The position numbers and the translations under genes were made by a program. Under the pieces are notes generated by a model. The model saw nothing but the letters and a program-made list of their open reading frames with translations, searched no databases and was not told the DNA's origin. Positions 23,640-32,682 of a stretch of 64,000 nucleotides of DNA are shown here, in pieces. The DNA is taken from assembly GCA_949292905.1 (NCBI GenBank), contig CASFAV010000013.1, positions 62,001-126,000 of the forward strand, read 5' to 3'. The DNA comes from an uncultured Eubacteriales bacterium (GTDB taxonomy: Bacteria; Bacillota; Clostridia; Christensenellales; DTU072). Numbering within the stretch: the first letter of the stretch is position 1; the number at the start of each line of letters is the position of its first letter.

Positions 23640-26171
23640 TCAAACGCCGTTCCTTTCGTTGACGGAAGTCAAATTCAGCTTCCTGTTTACGGCGGCGATG
23701 ATCGTCCAAAACGCGGTAAAGAGCAGGAAGGCTCCGCACGTTATCAGCACGAGCGCGAGCGGGAAGGGTTCGAGCGGCATATATTTGCTTATTATGGAGC
23801 CGAGCGACGGGACGAGCAGATTCACGGCATAGCCCGCGACGACGCCGAGCAGACAGCCCGCAGAGGCGGCGACCAAGCCTTCGCACACGGCGTAACGCAT
23901 AAAGTCCGCCGAGGACATACCCGCCACCTTGAAGAGCCTGAATTCCGCCCTTCTGTCGTAGAAAGTGACGATCGATACGTTGACCACGCCTATCGCGGCG
24001 ACAACGTAAACCATTATCTGAAGAAGGGTAAGAAGCGTGCTCACGCCGCTCAGATTGCGTGTCGCGGCGTAAGCCCATTCGTCGAATTCGAGGGCGTAGG
24101 TAAGCGGTATAGCGGTATTTTCGATGCGCTCTCTGAGTGTGACGAAAACTTCCGTCGTGTCCGCGCCGTCCTCGATACCCGCAAGATATTGAGCGGAATT
24201 TTTCATTCTCGATATAAAACCGAACCGACAATACCCGACGCGGTCGTATTCGCTTACGGTATAATCCACGCCTACCACGGTGAAGGTGTGCGTTTCGTTG
24301 CCGTAATCGGGAGAGTCGGGATTGAAGCTCACCTCGTCGCCCACGTCGAGATCCAGGCGCAGCATCATATCGTTGGAAAGCACTATCGGATTTTCCGTCG
24401 ATTCGAAAAGCGCGGCGGCTTCCGCCGTAAGTCCCGAAGTACAATGTCTCAACGTCGTGATATCGGACACGCCGTATATAGTCCATTCCGTTTCTCCGTC
24501 GGAGAGGAGATAATCCTGCGAATTGAAATATCCCGCCCATTCTATGCCGTCGGTATCGAGTATTATCCCGCGGATGTCGTCATACGTATAATTACCCGTT
24601 CCGTCGTTCACCGTCACGACGACGTCGGCGGTGTAGCGCGAGCGGAAAGGCACTATCGCGGTCTGCACGAGGCTGACCACTTCGGATATAAGGAAAGCGA
24701 AAGTAACGACCACCGCGATAAGAGTCGTCACGGTGTGCATGGCGTTGTTTCTGGTAACTCCGAGACCGGCGATATAAGCGGTCCCGCCGCCCGAAATTTT
24801 AGCTATCGCCGCACCGATGAATTTTACCGCGTAATAGACCGCGCAGTAAGCCCAGAATACCGTAGCCACTAGCAACACTATCGACACCGCCGCAAGGGCG
24901 ATGCCTTTGGTGAGCGCGTAAGCCACGGCGGCAGCCGCAAGCAATACGGTGCTTATGAGAAGCACTATGGGTTTCACCTTCTTGACGAGCTTGAAAGCGT
25001 CTCCGGTAAGCTCTCTTATCGTTTTACGGCTTACCGACGCTACGGGTACCGAAGTAGCCGCTACGGTGACCAGAACTGCGATTATGAAAGATACGAGGTA
25101 TTTCCAGAAAGGATACGTAACGGCGTGCTCGGCGAGCGGCAGAAGCGCTTTTACGGCTATTCCCATAGCCGTCCTGCCGAGCAACAGACCTATTGCGCCA
25201 CCGATAAGAGCATAGAATAGAACTTCCCCGAACATTATGCCCGCCACCTGCGTGGGAGTCGCGCCCGCCGCCTTGAAGACCACCATTTCGTGCATGCGGT
25301 TGCGGGCGATGATGACGTAGGAAGTGTATAGTATGAGCATCATCGTCGCGATGAGGAATATGAGCCCTACCGAGAGAAGCAGAGTATTGTTCCTCACTAT
25401 GTCGAGCACGCCCGTGAGGTTATTGCCTTCCGTACAGTCTATTGCGGGGAAATACTCCGCGAAAAGCGCTTCGTATTTTTCGAAAAGCGCGGGATCGGAA
25501 AAAGAAATATATGCGGCGCTGACCTGTCCGAGATTGCCTACCGCCGCAAAATCGACGAGTACGTTGACGTCGGCGCTCGACGAGAATATTCCTTCGTTGA
25601 CGGCTATATATCTTACGAGCACCTCGGTATAGCTGTCGTAAGTGGGAAGGTATATTTCCACGAGATCGCCAGCCTTCAGCGAATTTGCTTCGGCAAAGCT
25701 CTTACCTATTATTACCGAACTGTAACCGCCCGCCTCCTCGAACTTGACGTCCGCGCCCTCCGTTTCGGCGGTGAATTCTTCCACGTAGCGCAGTTCGTGC
25801 GACGCGAGATATTTCTCGAGATCGGTGGCTTCCACGAGCACCGTCCGCGAATGTTTTTCCGTTTTGAGAATGGTGTTTATTTTGGCGAAATACATCACAT
25901 CGGTCACTTCGCCTTCGGGCTCCGAATCTATCACGCGCTGAACGCGCGCCCTGCTGAAAAATTCCGTCGTGCCGTTATTCGTTCCGAGAAGCATGTCCGC
26001 GCCGTCCGCGACTCTGTCGTATTCGGCGATATTTACGTTAAAAAAGACGTCGTACATCGAAAAAGCCGCGAATATCATTGCGGTAACCACGGCAATAGTC
26101 AATACTATCACCGCCATTTGACCTTTATTACCGTCCGCGCTTCTTAAAATGTGCCGAATAAACGCTTTCAT
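23640..26171 (-). CDS. FtsX-like ABC transporter permease
   Basis: 843 residues. An N-terminal membrane helix (about 18-42) is followed by a large extracytoplasmic domain (about 45-265), three membrane helices, a cytoplasmic link, another helix pair, a second external domain (about 515-690) and three final helices. The two FtsX cores are recognisable by LIATMMLILYTSYVIIARNR with MVVFKAAGATPTQVAGIM, and VVAAIGVVNVSIVTFYDRRAEFRLFKVAGMS. This double-FtsX layout is like the Firmicute YknZ/BceB-type or LolE-like exporters. It works with the ATPase encoded 24 nt upstream, in an operon begun by an unknown 508-residue protein. Substrate unknown. Confidence 0.92.
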   Translation of the reverse strand: MKAFIRHILRSADGNKGQMAVIVLTIAVVTAMIFAAFSMYDVFFNVNIAEYDRVADGADMLLGTNNGTTEFFSRARVQRVIDSEPEGEVTDVMYFAKINTILKTEKHSRTVLVEATDLEKYLASHELRYVEEFTAETEGADVKFEEAGGYSSVIIGKSFAEANSLKAGDLVEIYLPTYDSYTEVLVRYIAVNEGIFSSSADVNVLVDFAAVGNLGQVSAAYISFSDPALFEKYEALFAEYFPAIDCTEGNNLTGVLDIVRNNTLLLSVGLIFLIATMMLILYTSYVIIARNRMHEMVVFKAAGATPTQVAGIMFGEVLFYALIGGAIGLLLGRTAMGIAVKALLPLAEHAVTYPFWKYLVSFIIAVLVTVAATSVPVASVSRKTIRELTGDAFKLVKKVKPIVLLISTVLLAAAAVAYALTKGIALAAVSIVLLVATVFWAYCAVYYAVKFIGAAIAKISGGGTAYIAGLGVTRNNAMHTVTTLIAVVVTFAFLISEVVSLVQTAIVPFRSRYTADVVVTVNDGTGNYTYDDIRGIILDTDGIEWAGYFNSQDYLLSDGETEWTIYGVSDITTLRHCTSGLTAEAAALFESTENPIVLSNDMMLRLDLDVGDEVSFNPDSPDYGNETHTFTVVGVDYTVSEYDRVGYCRFGFISRMKNSAQYLAGIEDGADTTEVFVTLRERIENTAIPLTYALEFDEWAYAATRNLSGVSTLLTLLQIMVYVVAAIGVVNVSIVTFYDRRAEFRLFKVAGMSSADFMRYAVCEGLVAASAGCLLGVVAGYAVNLLVPSLGSIISKYMPLEPFPLALVLITCGAFLLFTAFWTIIAAVNRKLNLTSVNERNGV

Positions 26172-26195
26172 CCGCTACCGCCCTGCCGTTCCGTC

Positions 26196-26957
26196 TTATT
26201 CTTCCGGGTCCGCGCCGTCGGATATGCGTTCCTCGCTTTTTTCCGCGGTCGCTTCGGCAGTTTCCTCGGCGTACACGTAGCCGGAAGGCTCCTTATCCGT
26301 CCTGATGATCTTGCCGTCTTTTATCGTTATCGTGACGTTGCCGAAGCCCGCGTTGAATTCGGAGTGCGTCACCTGAACTATAGTCGTTTTCATTTCTTCG
26401 TTTATCTTGCGCAAAAGCTTCATTATTTCGAGACTGTTGCGGCTGTCGAGGTTGCCCGTCGGCTCGTCGAGCAATATCACTTCCGGATCGAATATCAGCC
26501 CGCGCGCTATCGCCACGCGCTGTTGCTCGCCTCCCGATATTTTGGAAGGCAGTTTGTCTTTATAGCCGCTTATGCCGAGATAATCCATGAGTTCCGAAGC
26601 TTTTCGGCGGTGCTCTGCGGTTATTTTTCCGCCAAGCATTATCGGTAAAAGCACGTTCTCCTCGACGGTGAGATAAGGCGCAAGATTGAAAAACTGGAAT
26701 ACGAATCCCACTTTTGTGCGCCTCAATACCGCGAGTTGCTTTTCGCTCATGCAGGAGATGTTCTCTCCGTCCAGGTATACCGCCCCCGAAGTCGGCTTGT
26801 CGATACCGCCCAAAATGGTGAGTAACGTCGATTTTCCCGAGCCGGAAGAACCAACTATAGACACGAAATCGCCTTTCTCGATATCGAGATCGACGCCGTT
26901 AAGCACACGGTTTTCCCCGAAATCCTTTACCACTCCCACGGCTTTAAGTATGGGCAT
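26196..26957 (-). CDS. ABC transporter ATP-binding protein (MacB/LolD type)
   Basis: 253 residues. Walker [10 protein letters not shown] (about 36-44), Q-loop [17 protein letters not shown], signature ISGGEQQR near 142, Walker [14 protein letters not shown] and switch His in VTHSEF. The [20 protein letters not shown] pattern is the LolD/MacB-like group that pairs with FtsX-type permeases. The last 35 residues are an acidic tail ([16 protein letters not shown]) with no domain. It sits between the 508-residue protein (9 nt upstream) and the permease. Provides ATP hydrolysis for mechanotransmission rather than classical transport in this family. Confidence 0.95.
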   Translation of the reverse strand: MPILKAVGVVKDFGENRVLNGVDLDIEKGDFVSIVGSSGSGKSTLLTILGGIDKPTSGAVYLDGENISCMSEKQLAVLRRTKVGFVFQFFNLAPYLTVEENVLLPIMLGGKITAEHRRKASELMDYLGISGYKDKLPSKISGGEQQRVAIARGLIFDPEVILLDEPTGNLDSRNSLEIMKLLRKINEEMKTTIVQVTHSEFNAGFGNVTITIKDGKIIRTDKEPSGYVYAEETAEATAEKSEERISDGADPEE

Positions 26958-26966
26958 ATCCCCTCC

Positions 26967-28493
26967 TCAACCGACAGAGCTCACGGAATCCAAAGCTTCC
27001 TTGAGCATATCGGAAATAAAATTAAATATGATATTCAACGCCACGGTACCGACAAAATCGTTCCCGCCCGTAAGCAATGCCTCGTAATCGAAATTCTCGA
27101 GATACTCCGTATACTCCGCAAGCAGAGCGCGATCCTCCGCGCCGAGCGCCCTGACACCGTTTATGTCCGTCACGCTCCCGAAACGGTCGCGCATCGCCGT
27201 TATCACGGAAACGTATTCGGAATATACACTTACGAGTTCGTTTTTACGCGCCTGACGCGCGGCGTCGTCCGCAAACGGCGTGTCGAGCGCTTCCATGCAC
27301 ACGCCGAGCTCCGCAAACGTAGAAGCGAAGCTATCGACGTCCTTGATCGCAGAAGAAGCGAAGCCCGCTTCCGCTCCCGCCGCCGCTGCCGACGCGAGTC
27401 GGATATAATGTAGATAAGTCCAATCCGTTTTTTCCTTCCCGTCCGTCGCTTCGTAAGCGCGGGCAAGCGACTCGAAAAGCACGTTGTCGGTAGCCGTCAG
27501 TCCCGCCGCCGCGGCGTACAGCAGGAATTCCGCTATTTTACCGCCCGAATTGAGCACGTCGTTGACGGCTTCCGCGCCGGCAAGCTCAGCAGGGTCTATC
27601 CCTGCGGAAACAAGAAAATCGGTAAGCTCCCCGTTATCGAAGCGCTCGCCGCCGAATCCTATCGCGGTAAGCACGGCGTCCGCGCCCGCTTCTTCTATGA
27701 GCGAAGTAAGTTCGGCGCCCGTTTCGTACATGAGTTCCGCCGCCGTCCTCGCCGCGGCGAGCGTGCCGCCGCTGACGCTGAACGTGATATAGCTTTCGTA
27801 TACCGTAGAAAGCGCGACGAAGATGTTGACGAAACGCGTTCTGCCCGTTTTCTCGAGCATTTCCTTGCGTTCTCCGTCCGAAAAATTATATACGGTTTCA
27901 TAGAAAAGCCGCGCGAATTCTTCGTTGGTGAGCGCGGTGGCGGCTACAACGCTCTCAACGGCGTTGCCGAAATCTATACCGCCGGTAAAAGCGGTCATGA
28001 GTTTCGCGGGCGAAGCGAGCTTACCGTAATATTTGACCGTTCCGTCCTCACCCACGACTTCTTCCACTTCTATAAAGAAAAAGAAAATATCCGTCGCCGC
28101 TTTATCGCCGTCCAGCGTGGTAAGGAATTCTCCGAATTTTAGAAGCTTCTCCGAGGGCACTGCGGCGCGCGCGAAAATTTCGAGCATCACGTCGGAAACG
28201 GCGGCGGAATTACGGAAAGTAATTTCGTGCGGCGCGGACTCTTCGAAAAGCAGATCCATCATCGCTTCCGACATTATTTCCAGGAATTGCGAAACGTATC
28301 TGCGGAAGGTGCCTTCCGTTTCGATGCTGTAATTCACTCTGCCCGCAGGTAAGACGCTCGCCGCGTCGATGGTGCCTTCAGCCATGTCGTCTTCCGGTGC
28401 GGTCACGAGAACGAGCCCCGTCACGAGCGCGGCTATCAGAAGTACCGAAACGGCTATCATTAAGTTGCGAGAATTGAGAAATTTGCTCGCCAT
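26967..28493 (-). CDS. unknown membrane-anchored helical protein, first gene of the ABC operon
   Basis: 508 residues; family not recognised. One N-terminal membrane helix (about 10-32), then a long external part that is Ala/Glu-rich and almost wholly predicted alpha-helical, with many FAxTxAELG- or EFLLYAAAAG-like segments but no clear coiled coil. It is followed after 9 nt by the MacB-like ATPase and then the permease, so by position it may be the adaptor or periplasmic-side partner of the transporter. Its sequence does not resemble the beta-rich membrane fusion proteins that usually fill this role. The ATG lies 6 nt from the -10 box and has no Shine-Dalgarno site. Confidence 0.75.
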   Translation of the reverse strand: MASKFLNSRNLMIAVSVLLIAALVTGLVLVTAPEDDMAEGTIDAASVLPAGRVNYSIETEGTFRRYVSQFLEIMSEAMMDLLFEESAPHEITFRNSAAVSDVMLEIFARAAVPSEKLLKFGEFLTTLDGDKAATDIFFFFIEVEEVVGEDGTVKYYGKLASPAKLMTAFTGGIDFGNAVESVVAATALTNEEFARLFYETVYNFSDGERKEMLEKTGRTRFVNIFVALSTVYESYITFSVSGGTLAAARTAAELMYETGAELTSLIEEAGADAVLTAIGFGGERFDNGELTDFLVSAGIDPAELAGAEAVNDVLNSGGKIAEFLLYAAAAGLTATDNVLFESLARAYEATDGKEKTDWTYLHYIRLASAAAAGAEAGFASSAIKDVDSFASTFAELGVCMEALDTPFADDAARQARKNELVSVYSEYVSVITAMRDRFGSVTDINGVRALGAEDRALLAEYTEYLENFDYEALLTGGNDFVGTVALNIIFNFISDMLKEALDSVSSVG

Positions 28494-28499
28494 AGGGAG

Positions 28500-28528
28500 A
28501 TTATAACACAGCCCGCGCGATTTAACAA
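28500..28528 (-). promoter_or_regulatory. promoter of the MacB-like operon, leaderless geometry
   Basis: On the minus strand TTGTTA (28528-28523), a 17-nt spacer and TATAAT (28505-28500); the ATG at 28493 is 6 nt further on. The predicted start is the A of the ATG itself. Confidence 0.65.
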
Positions 28529-28572
28529 TAATAATTATGTGTGCGTATTGTGACGGATTATTCCGAAAGCCG

Positions 28573-28605
28573 CGCTCCGTTCGCGAGGCTCGCGCGCGGA
28601 GTGCG
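28573..28605. other. GC-rich hairpin in the leuS/ABC divergent spacer
   Basis: CGCGCTCCG and CGGAGTGCG arms enclose an inner CGCGAG-g-CTCGCG stem. It lies upstream of the leuS promoter, between two divergent units. It is not followed by a good T run and its role is unknown. Confidence 0.35.
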
Positions 28606-28646
28606 CGCGATTTTACTTTAGAAAATCGGCTTTTGTCGCCGTACGC

Positions 28647-28675
28647 TTGCCTTCCGTGCGCGATTATGCTATCAT
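28647..28675 (+). promoter_or_regulatory. promoter of leuS
   Basis: TTGCCT (28647-28652), a 17-nt spacer and TATCAT (28670-28675). The leader is about 25 nt and contains AGGAAG. Confidence 0.6.
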
Positions 28676-28707
28676 CTTGTCAGTCTGAATTTACAGGAAG
28701 TGCGTTT

Positions 28708-31116
28708 ATGGCAGTAAAGTACGATTTTAAGAGCGTTGAACAAAAGTGGCAGGATTACTGGTACGGCGAACACGTTTTCGAAGTAAAAGAGGATCCTTCC
28801 AAACCTAAATTCTACGGTTTGATAGAATTTCCGTATCCGAGCGGCGCGGGACTTCACGTCGGTCACATCCGAGCGTTTTCCTCTATGGAAGTCGTCGCCC
28901 GCAAAAAGCGCCTCGAAGGATATAACGTATTGTTCCCTATCGGATACGACGCGTTCGGACTGCCCACCGAAAACTACGCGATGCAAACGAAACAGCATCC
29001 GCGCAAAGTTACCGACGAGAACATCGCTAAATTCACCGCACAGCTCAAAAAGGTAGGTTACAGTTTCGACTGGTCGCGGGTGGTGGATACCACGGACCCC
29101 GACTATTACAAATGGACTCAATGGATATTCCTGCAGATGTTCAAGCGCGGGCTCGCATATAAAGCCACGACTACGGTAAACTTCTGCCCGAAATGCAAAG
29201 TGGTACTCGCCAACGAGGAAAGCCAGGGAGGCGTATGCGACAGATGCGGCACCGAAGTGGTACAGAAGGAAAAGGACGTATGGTTCCTCAAGATCCGCAA
29301 CTACGCGGAAAGGTTGCTCGCCGGGCTTGAGAAAGTGAATTTCCCGGAGCGTATCAAGACGGAGCAACAGAACTGGATAGGCAAATCGCAGGGCGCGGAC
29401 GTCACCTTCAAAGTAAAAGTGGCGGGCACCGAGTATCCTCTCGTCGTGTATACCACGAGACCGGATACCATTTTCGGAGCCACCTTCCTCGTCGTGTCGC
29501 CCGAACATCCGCTGCTCAAAGAATACGCTTCGAGCATCGTGAACGCGGAGGAAGTCGCGGCGTATCAGGCGCAGGCGAAGCTCAAAAAGGAATTCGACCG
29601 CGTACAGGTCAACAAAGACAAAACCGGTATTAAAGTCGAAGGAATGGTTGCCGTTAATCCGATAACGGGAACCGAAATACCGATATTCACGGCAGACTAC
29701 GTAATGATGGATTACGGCACGGGCGCCATTATGGCGGTACCGGCGCACGACAAGCGCGACTGGGATTTTGCAAAGAAATACGATCTTCCCATCATCGAAG
29801 TCATCAAGTCCGACGTAGACGTTCAAGTCGAGCCCTACTGCGCCAAAGAAGGCGCTGGGATAATGGTGAATTCCGGCTTCCTCAACGGACTTACCGTCAA
29901 GCCCGCCATCGCGAAGATGATAGAATATATGGAAAAAGCGGGCGTCGGCAAAGCCAAGACCGACTACAAGATGAAGGACTGGGCGTTCAACCGTCAGAGG
30001 TACTGGGGCGAGCCCATACCTATCATAAACTGCCCGCATTGCGGACAGGTGGCGGTGCCGGAGAGCGAGCTTCCTTTAAGGCTTCCCGATCTCGAGGATT
30101 TCACGCCCACCGACGACGGTACCTCTCCCCTCTCGAAATGCACCGACTGGGTGAATACCACCTGCCCGATATGCGGAGCTAAAGCCACTCGCGAAACGGA
30201 CACCATGCCTCAATGGGCGGGTTCCAGCTGGTACTTCCTGCGTTACGAGAGCCCCCGCGACAACGTGCACGCCGTAAACCCCGACGCTTACGCTTACTGG
30301 GGACAGGTAGACTGGTATAACGGCGGTATGGAGCACGTCACCCGTCACCTTATCTATTCGAGATTCTGGAACCAGTTTTTATACGATATCGGCGCGGTAA
30401 GCCACGAAGAGCCCTATTTAAGACGTTCGGCGCAGGGACTCATCCTCGGCGCGGACGGCGAAAAAATGAGTAAATCGCGCGGAAACGTCGTAAATCCCGA
30501 CGACGTCGTGAAACAGTACGGCGCGGACGTGCTCAGGATGTTCATTCTGTTCATCGGAGATTACGAAAAACCCGCTCCGTGGTCTGCCGAAGGCATCAAA
30601 GGCTGCAACCGCTTCCTCGCAAGATACTGGAACGCGCAGGATCTTATCGCCGGAGACGAAGTCGACACTTCCGACCTCAATCTCGACGCGCTCGTCAAGA
30701 AAGTGGGCGACGATTACGAAGCCTGCAAGTTCAATACCGCCATCGCGGCGATAATGACGGCGCTCAACACCGTCTACGCTCGCGGTAAGACCACGCGCGA
30801 AGAGCTCAACGCGATATCGTTACTTCTTTATCCCGTTGCTCCGCACGTGACCAGCGAGCTGTATTCGATCGTCAACGGCGGCGCGTATATCGACAAAGCG
30901 AAGTTCCCCTCTTACGACGAGTCGAAGCTCGTCGCGGAAACGGTGGAGATACCCGTACAGGTGATGGGCAAGCTCAAAGAGCGCGTGACGGTACCCGCGG
31001 GCTCCGACGAAGCTGCCGTAATGGAAGCCGTGAAGGCAACGGGCGTGCTCGACGGTAAAACGGTGATCAAAGTGATATACGTTCCCGACAAGATAATCAA
31101 CATAGTCGCCAAATAA
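28708..31116 (+). CDS. leuS: leucyl-tRNA synthetase
   Basis: 802 residues from the ATG at 28708 (AGGAAG 7 nt upstream); an upstream in-frame ATG would add 57 residues that cross the promoter. Class I: PYPSGAGLHVGH (HIGH-type) near residue 42, a large CP1 editing domain (about 220-420, with the threonine-rich YTTRPDTIFGATF), a zinc knuckle (CPKCK ... CDRCG), a second CPHCG/CPICG pair, GEKMSKSRGN near 585, and the anticodon-binding and C-terminal domains. It charges tRNA-Leu and edits mischarged Ile/Nva. No T-box is visible in the leader. Monocistronic; gap follows with its own promoter. Confidence 0.97.
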   Translation: MAVKYDFKSVEQKWQDYWYGEHVFEVKEDPSKPKFYGLIEFPYPSGAGLHVGHIRAFSSMEVVARKKRLEGYNVLFPIGYDAFGLPTENYAMQTKQHPRKVTDENIAKFTAQLKKVGYSFDWSRVVDTTDPDYYKWTQWIFLQMFKRGLAYKATTTVNFCPKCKVVLANEESQGGVCDRCGTEVVQKEKDVWFLKIRNYAERLLAGLEKVNFPERIKTEQQNWIGKSQGADVTFKVKVAGTEYPLVVYTTRPDTIFGATFLVVSPEHPLLKEYASSIVNAEEVAAYQAQAKLKKEFDRVQVNKDKTGIKVEGMVAVNPITGTEIPIFTADYVMMDYGTGAIMAVPAHDKRDWDFAKKYDLPIIEVIKSDVDVQVEPYCAKEGAGIMVNSGFLNGLTVKPAIAKMIEYMEKAGVGKAKTDYKMKDWAFNRQRYWGEPIPIINCPHCGQVAVPESELPLRLPDLEDFTPTDDGTSPLSKCTDWVNTTCPICGAKATRETDTMPQWAGSSWYFLRYESPRDNVHAVNPDAYAYWGQVDWYNGGMEHVTRHLIYSRFWNQFLYDIGAVSHEEPYLRRSAQGLILGADGEKMSKSRGNVVNPDDVVKQYGADVLRMFILFIGDYEKPAPWSAEGIKGCNRFLARYWNAQDLIAGDEVDTSDLNLDALVKKVGDDYEACKFNTAIAAIMTALNTVYARGKTTREELNAISLLLYPVAPHVTSELYSIVNGGAYIDKAKFPSYDESKLVAETVEIPVQVMGKLKERVTVPAGSDEAAVMEAVKATGVLDGKTVIKVIYVPDKIINIVAK

Positions 31117-31165
31117 GCGCCGGGCTCGCGCATATCAAAAAAAATTAATTATTGTCGCTAAACAG

Positions 31166-31194
31166 TTGCCAAAAAACGGCATTAAGTTTAGAAT
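31166..31194 (+). promoter_or_regulatory. promoter of gap
   Basis: TTGCCA (31166-31171), a 17-nt spacer and TAGAAT (31189-31194). The -35 lies inside the 9-mer GTTGCCAAA that also occurs in two other promoter regions of this window. Confidence 0.7.
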
Positions 31195-31240
31195 AACTAA
31201 TAGAAAATCAAAAAAATTACTCCATGGAGGTTAAATTTAT

Positions 31241-32296
31241 ATGGCAAAAAACGTAAGAGTTGCTATTAACGGCTTCGGCAGAATCGGCCGTTTGGCTTTC
31301 AGACAGATGTTCGGCGCGGAAGGTTACGAGATCGTAGCTATCAACGACCTTACCAGCCCCAAAATGCTCGCTCATCTTCTTAAGTACGACAGCACTCAGG
31401 GCAACTATGCTAACACCCACAGCGTATCTTACACCGAAGCGGTCCTTAACGAGGACGGCAGCGTGAAAGAAGACGGCGCTATCATCGTAGACGGCAAGAA
31501 GATCACCATCTATGCTAAACCGAAGGCCGCCGAACTTCCCTGGGGCGAACTCAAAGTAGACGTCGTGCTCGAATGCACCGGATTCTATACTTCCAAAGCG
31601 AAGGCTCAGGCTCACATCGACGCCGGCGCCCGCAAAGTCGTTATTTCGGCTCCCGCCGGCAACGACCTGCCCACCATCGTTTACAACGTCAACCACAAGA
31701 CTCTCAAGGCGAGCGACACCATCATCAGCGCCGCTTCCTGCACCACCAACTGCCTCGCTCCCATGGCGAAAGCGTTGAACGACCTCGCTCCCGTCAAAGC
31801 GGGTATCATGACCACCGTTCACGCTTACACCGGCGACCAGATGCCTCTCGACGGACCGCAAAGAAAAGGCGATCTGCGCAGATCCAGAGCTTGCGCCTGC
31901 AATATCGTTCCCAACAGCACCGGCGCGGCGAAAGCCATCGGTCTCGTTATCCCCGAGCTGAACGGCAAACTCATCGGCTCCGCTCAGAGAGTTCCCACCC
32001 CTACCGGCTCGACCACCATTCTCGTGGCGCTCGTAGAAGGCAAAGTCACCAAGGATCAGATCAACGCCGCGATGAAAGCCGCCGCTACCGAGTCCTATGC
32101 TTATAACGAGGACGAGATCGTTTCCTCCGATATCATCGGCTCCACCTACGGCTCCATTTTCGACGCCACCCAGACAATGGTCATCCCCGTGGGCGACGAC
32201 GCCACTCAGGTACAAGTCGTGTCCTGGTACGACAACGAGAACAGCTACACCAGCCAGATGGTCCGCACCATCAAATATTTCTCCGAGCTCAAATAA
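31241..32296 (+). CDS. gap: glyceraldehyde-3-phosphate dehydrogenase, type I
   Basis: 351 residues. N-terminal Rossmann domain with INGFGRIGR (7-15), the catalytic cysteine in SAASCTTNC near residue 166, the active-site His in [10 protein letters not shown] and [20 protein letters not shown] for phosphate binding. Oxidises G3P to 1,3-bisphosphoglycerate with NAD. Its gene is monocistronic and not joined to pgk-tpiA-gpmI. The leader ends in GGAGG. Codon use is strongly biased toward C-ending codons (heavy use of acc, atc, aac), as expected for a very highly expressed gene. Confidence 0.97.
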   Translation: MAKNVRVAINGFGRIGRLAFRQMFGAEGYEIVAINDLTSPKMLAHLLKYDSTQGNYANTHSVSYTEAVLNEDGSVKEDGAIIVDGKKITIYAKPKAAELPWGELKVDVVLECTGFYTSKAKAQAHIDAGARKVVISAPAGNDLPTIVYNVNHKTLKASDTIISAASCTTNCLAPMAKALNDLAPVKAGIMTTVHAYTGDQMPLDGPQRKGDLRRSRACACNIVPNSTGAAKAIGLVIPELNGKLIGSAQRVPTPTGSTTILVALVEGKVTKDQINAAMKAAATESYAYNEDEIVSSDIIGSTYGSIFDATQTMVIPVGDDATQVQVVSWYDNENSYTSQMVRTIKYFSELK

Positions 32297-32320
32297 TCGG
32301 AGATCCTAACAAAAAAACGT

Positions 32321-32348
32321 CCCTTCCGTTCGCGGAAGGGATTTTTTT
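32321..32348 (+). terminator. terminator of gap
   Basis: CCCTTCCG-ttcg-CGGAAGGG followed by ATTTTTTT; a UUCG tetraloop stem of 8 bp. Confidence 0.9.
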
Positions 32349-32629
32349 GTACCCTATACGCACAAGCTACGAAGAATTCCGTAACCGTTACGAACGCGTT
32401 ACAGATATACGTTCTATTACCGAGGGTGCTCTCACGCGCTTCGCGCGCGGGTCACGCTTTAACAAGCTGCGCGTTACGTGAAACGGCGGCACGGAACATT
32501 CCCGTTACCGACGCTATACGGTCGGATAACCATACCCCTTTCCCGCTCGCGCACCCGCACGTCAGGAAGTACCACCGAATGATACTTTTACAGCATTCCA
32601 ACGGACGCGGAAAAGATTGACGCACAAAC
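32349..32629. other. gene-free stretch between gap and the glucosidase gene
   Basis: About 280 nt with no convincing frame, tRNA or promoter. It contains one copy of a 22-bp dispersed repeat (32427-32448) and several CGTTAC/GTAACG motifs close together (32372-32402). Nothing else could be supported. Confidence 0.5.
32427..32448. repeat. dispersed 22-bp repeat, copy 1
   Basis: Starts TGCTCTCACGCGC and ends TCGCGCGC; the exact 22-mer is found inverted at 43958-43979. The core GCGC-TTC-GCGC can pair with itself. This copy lies 130 nt downstream of gap. Confidence 0.6.
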
Positions 32630-32651
32630 GCGCGCGCCTCGAGGCGCGCGC
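32630..32651 (-). terminator. possible terminator of the sugar operon
   Basis: A perfect 22-bp GC palindrome (GCGCGCGCC-TCGA-GGCGCGCGC) just beyond the glucosidase stop. On the minus strand it is followed by GTTTGTG, so the U tract is poor; it could also be a Rho-dependent or mRNA-stabilising hairpin. Confidence 0.5.
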
Positions 32652-32682
32652 TTCGTTCCGTTCTCTTGAAAGCTTGTGTCTC

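Noticed and set aside
28537-28707. Longer leuS start giving 57 more residues
   Set aside because: The extension crosses the predicted promoter and a hairpin; the ATG at 28708 has AGGAAG at proper spacing and the family starts there.
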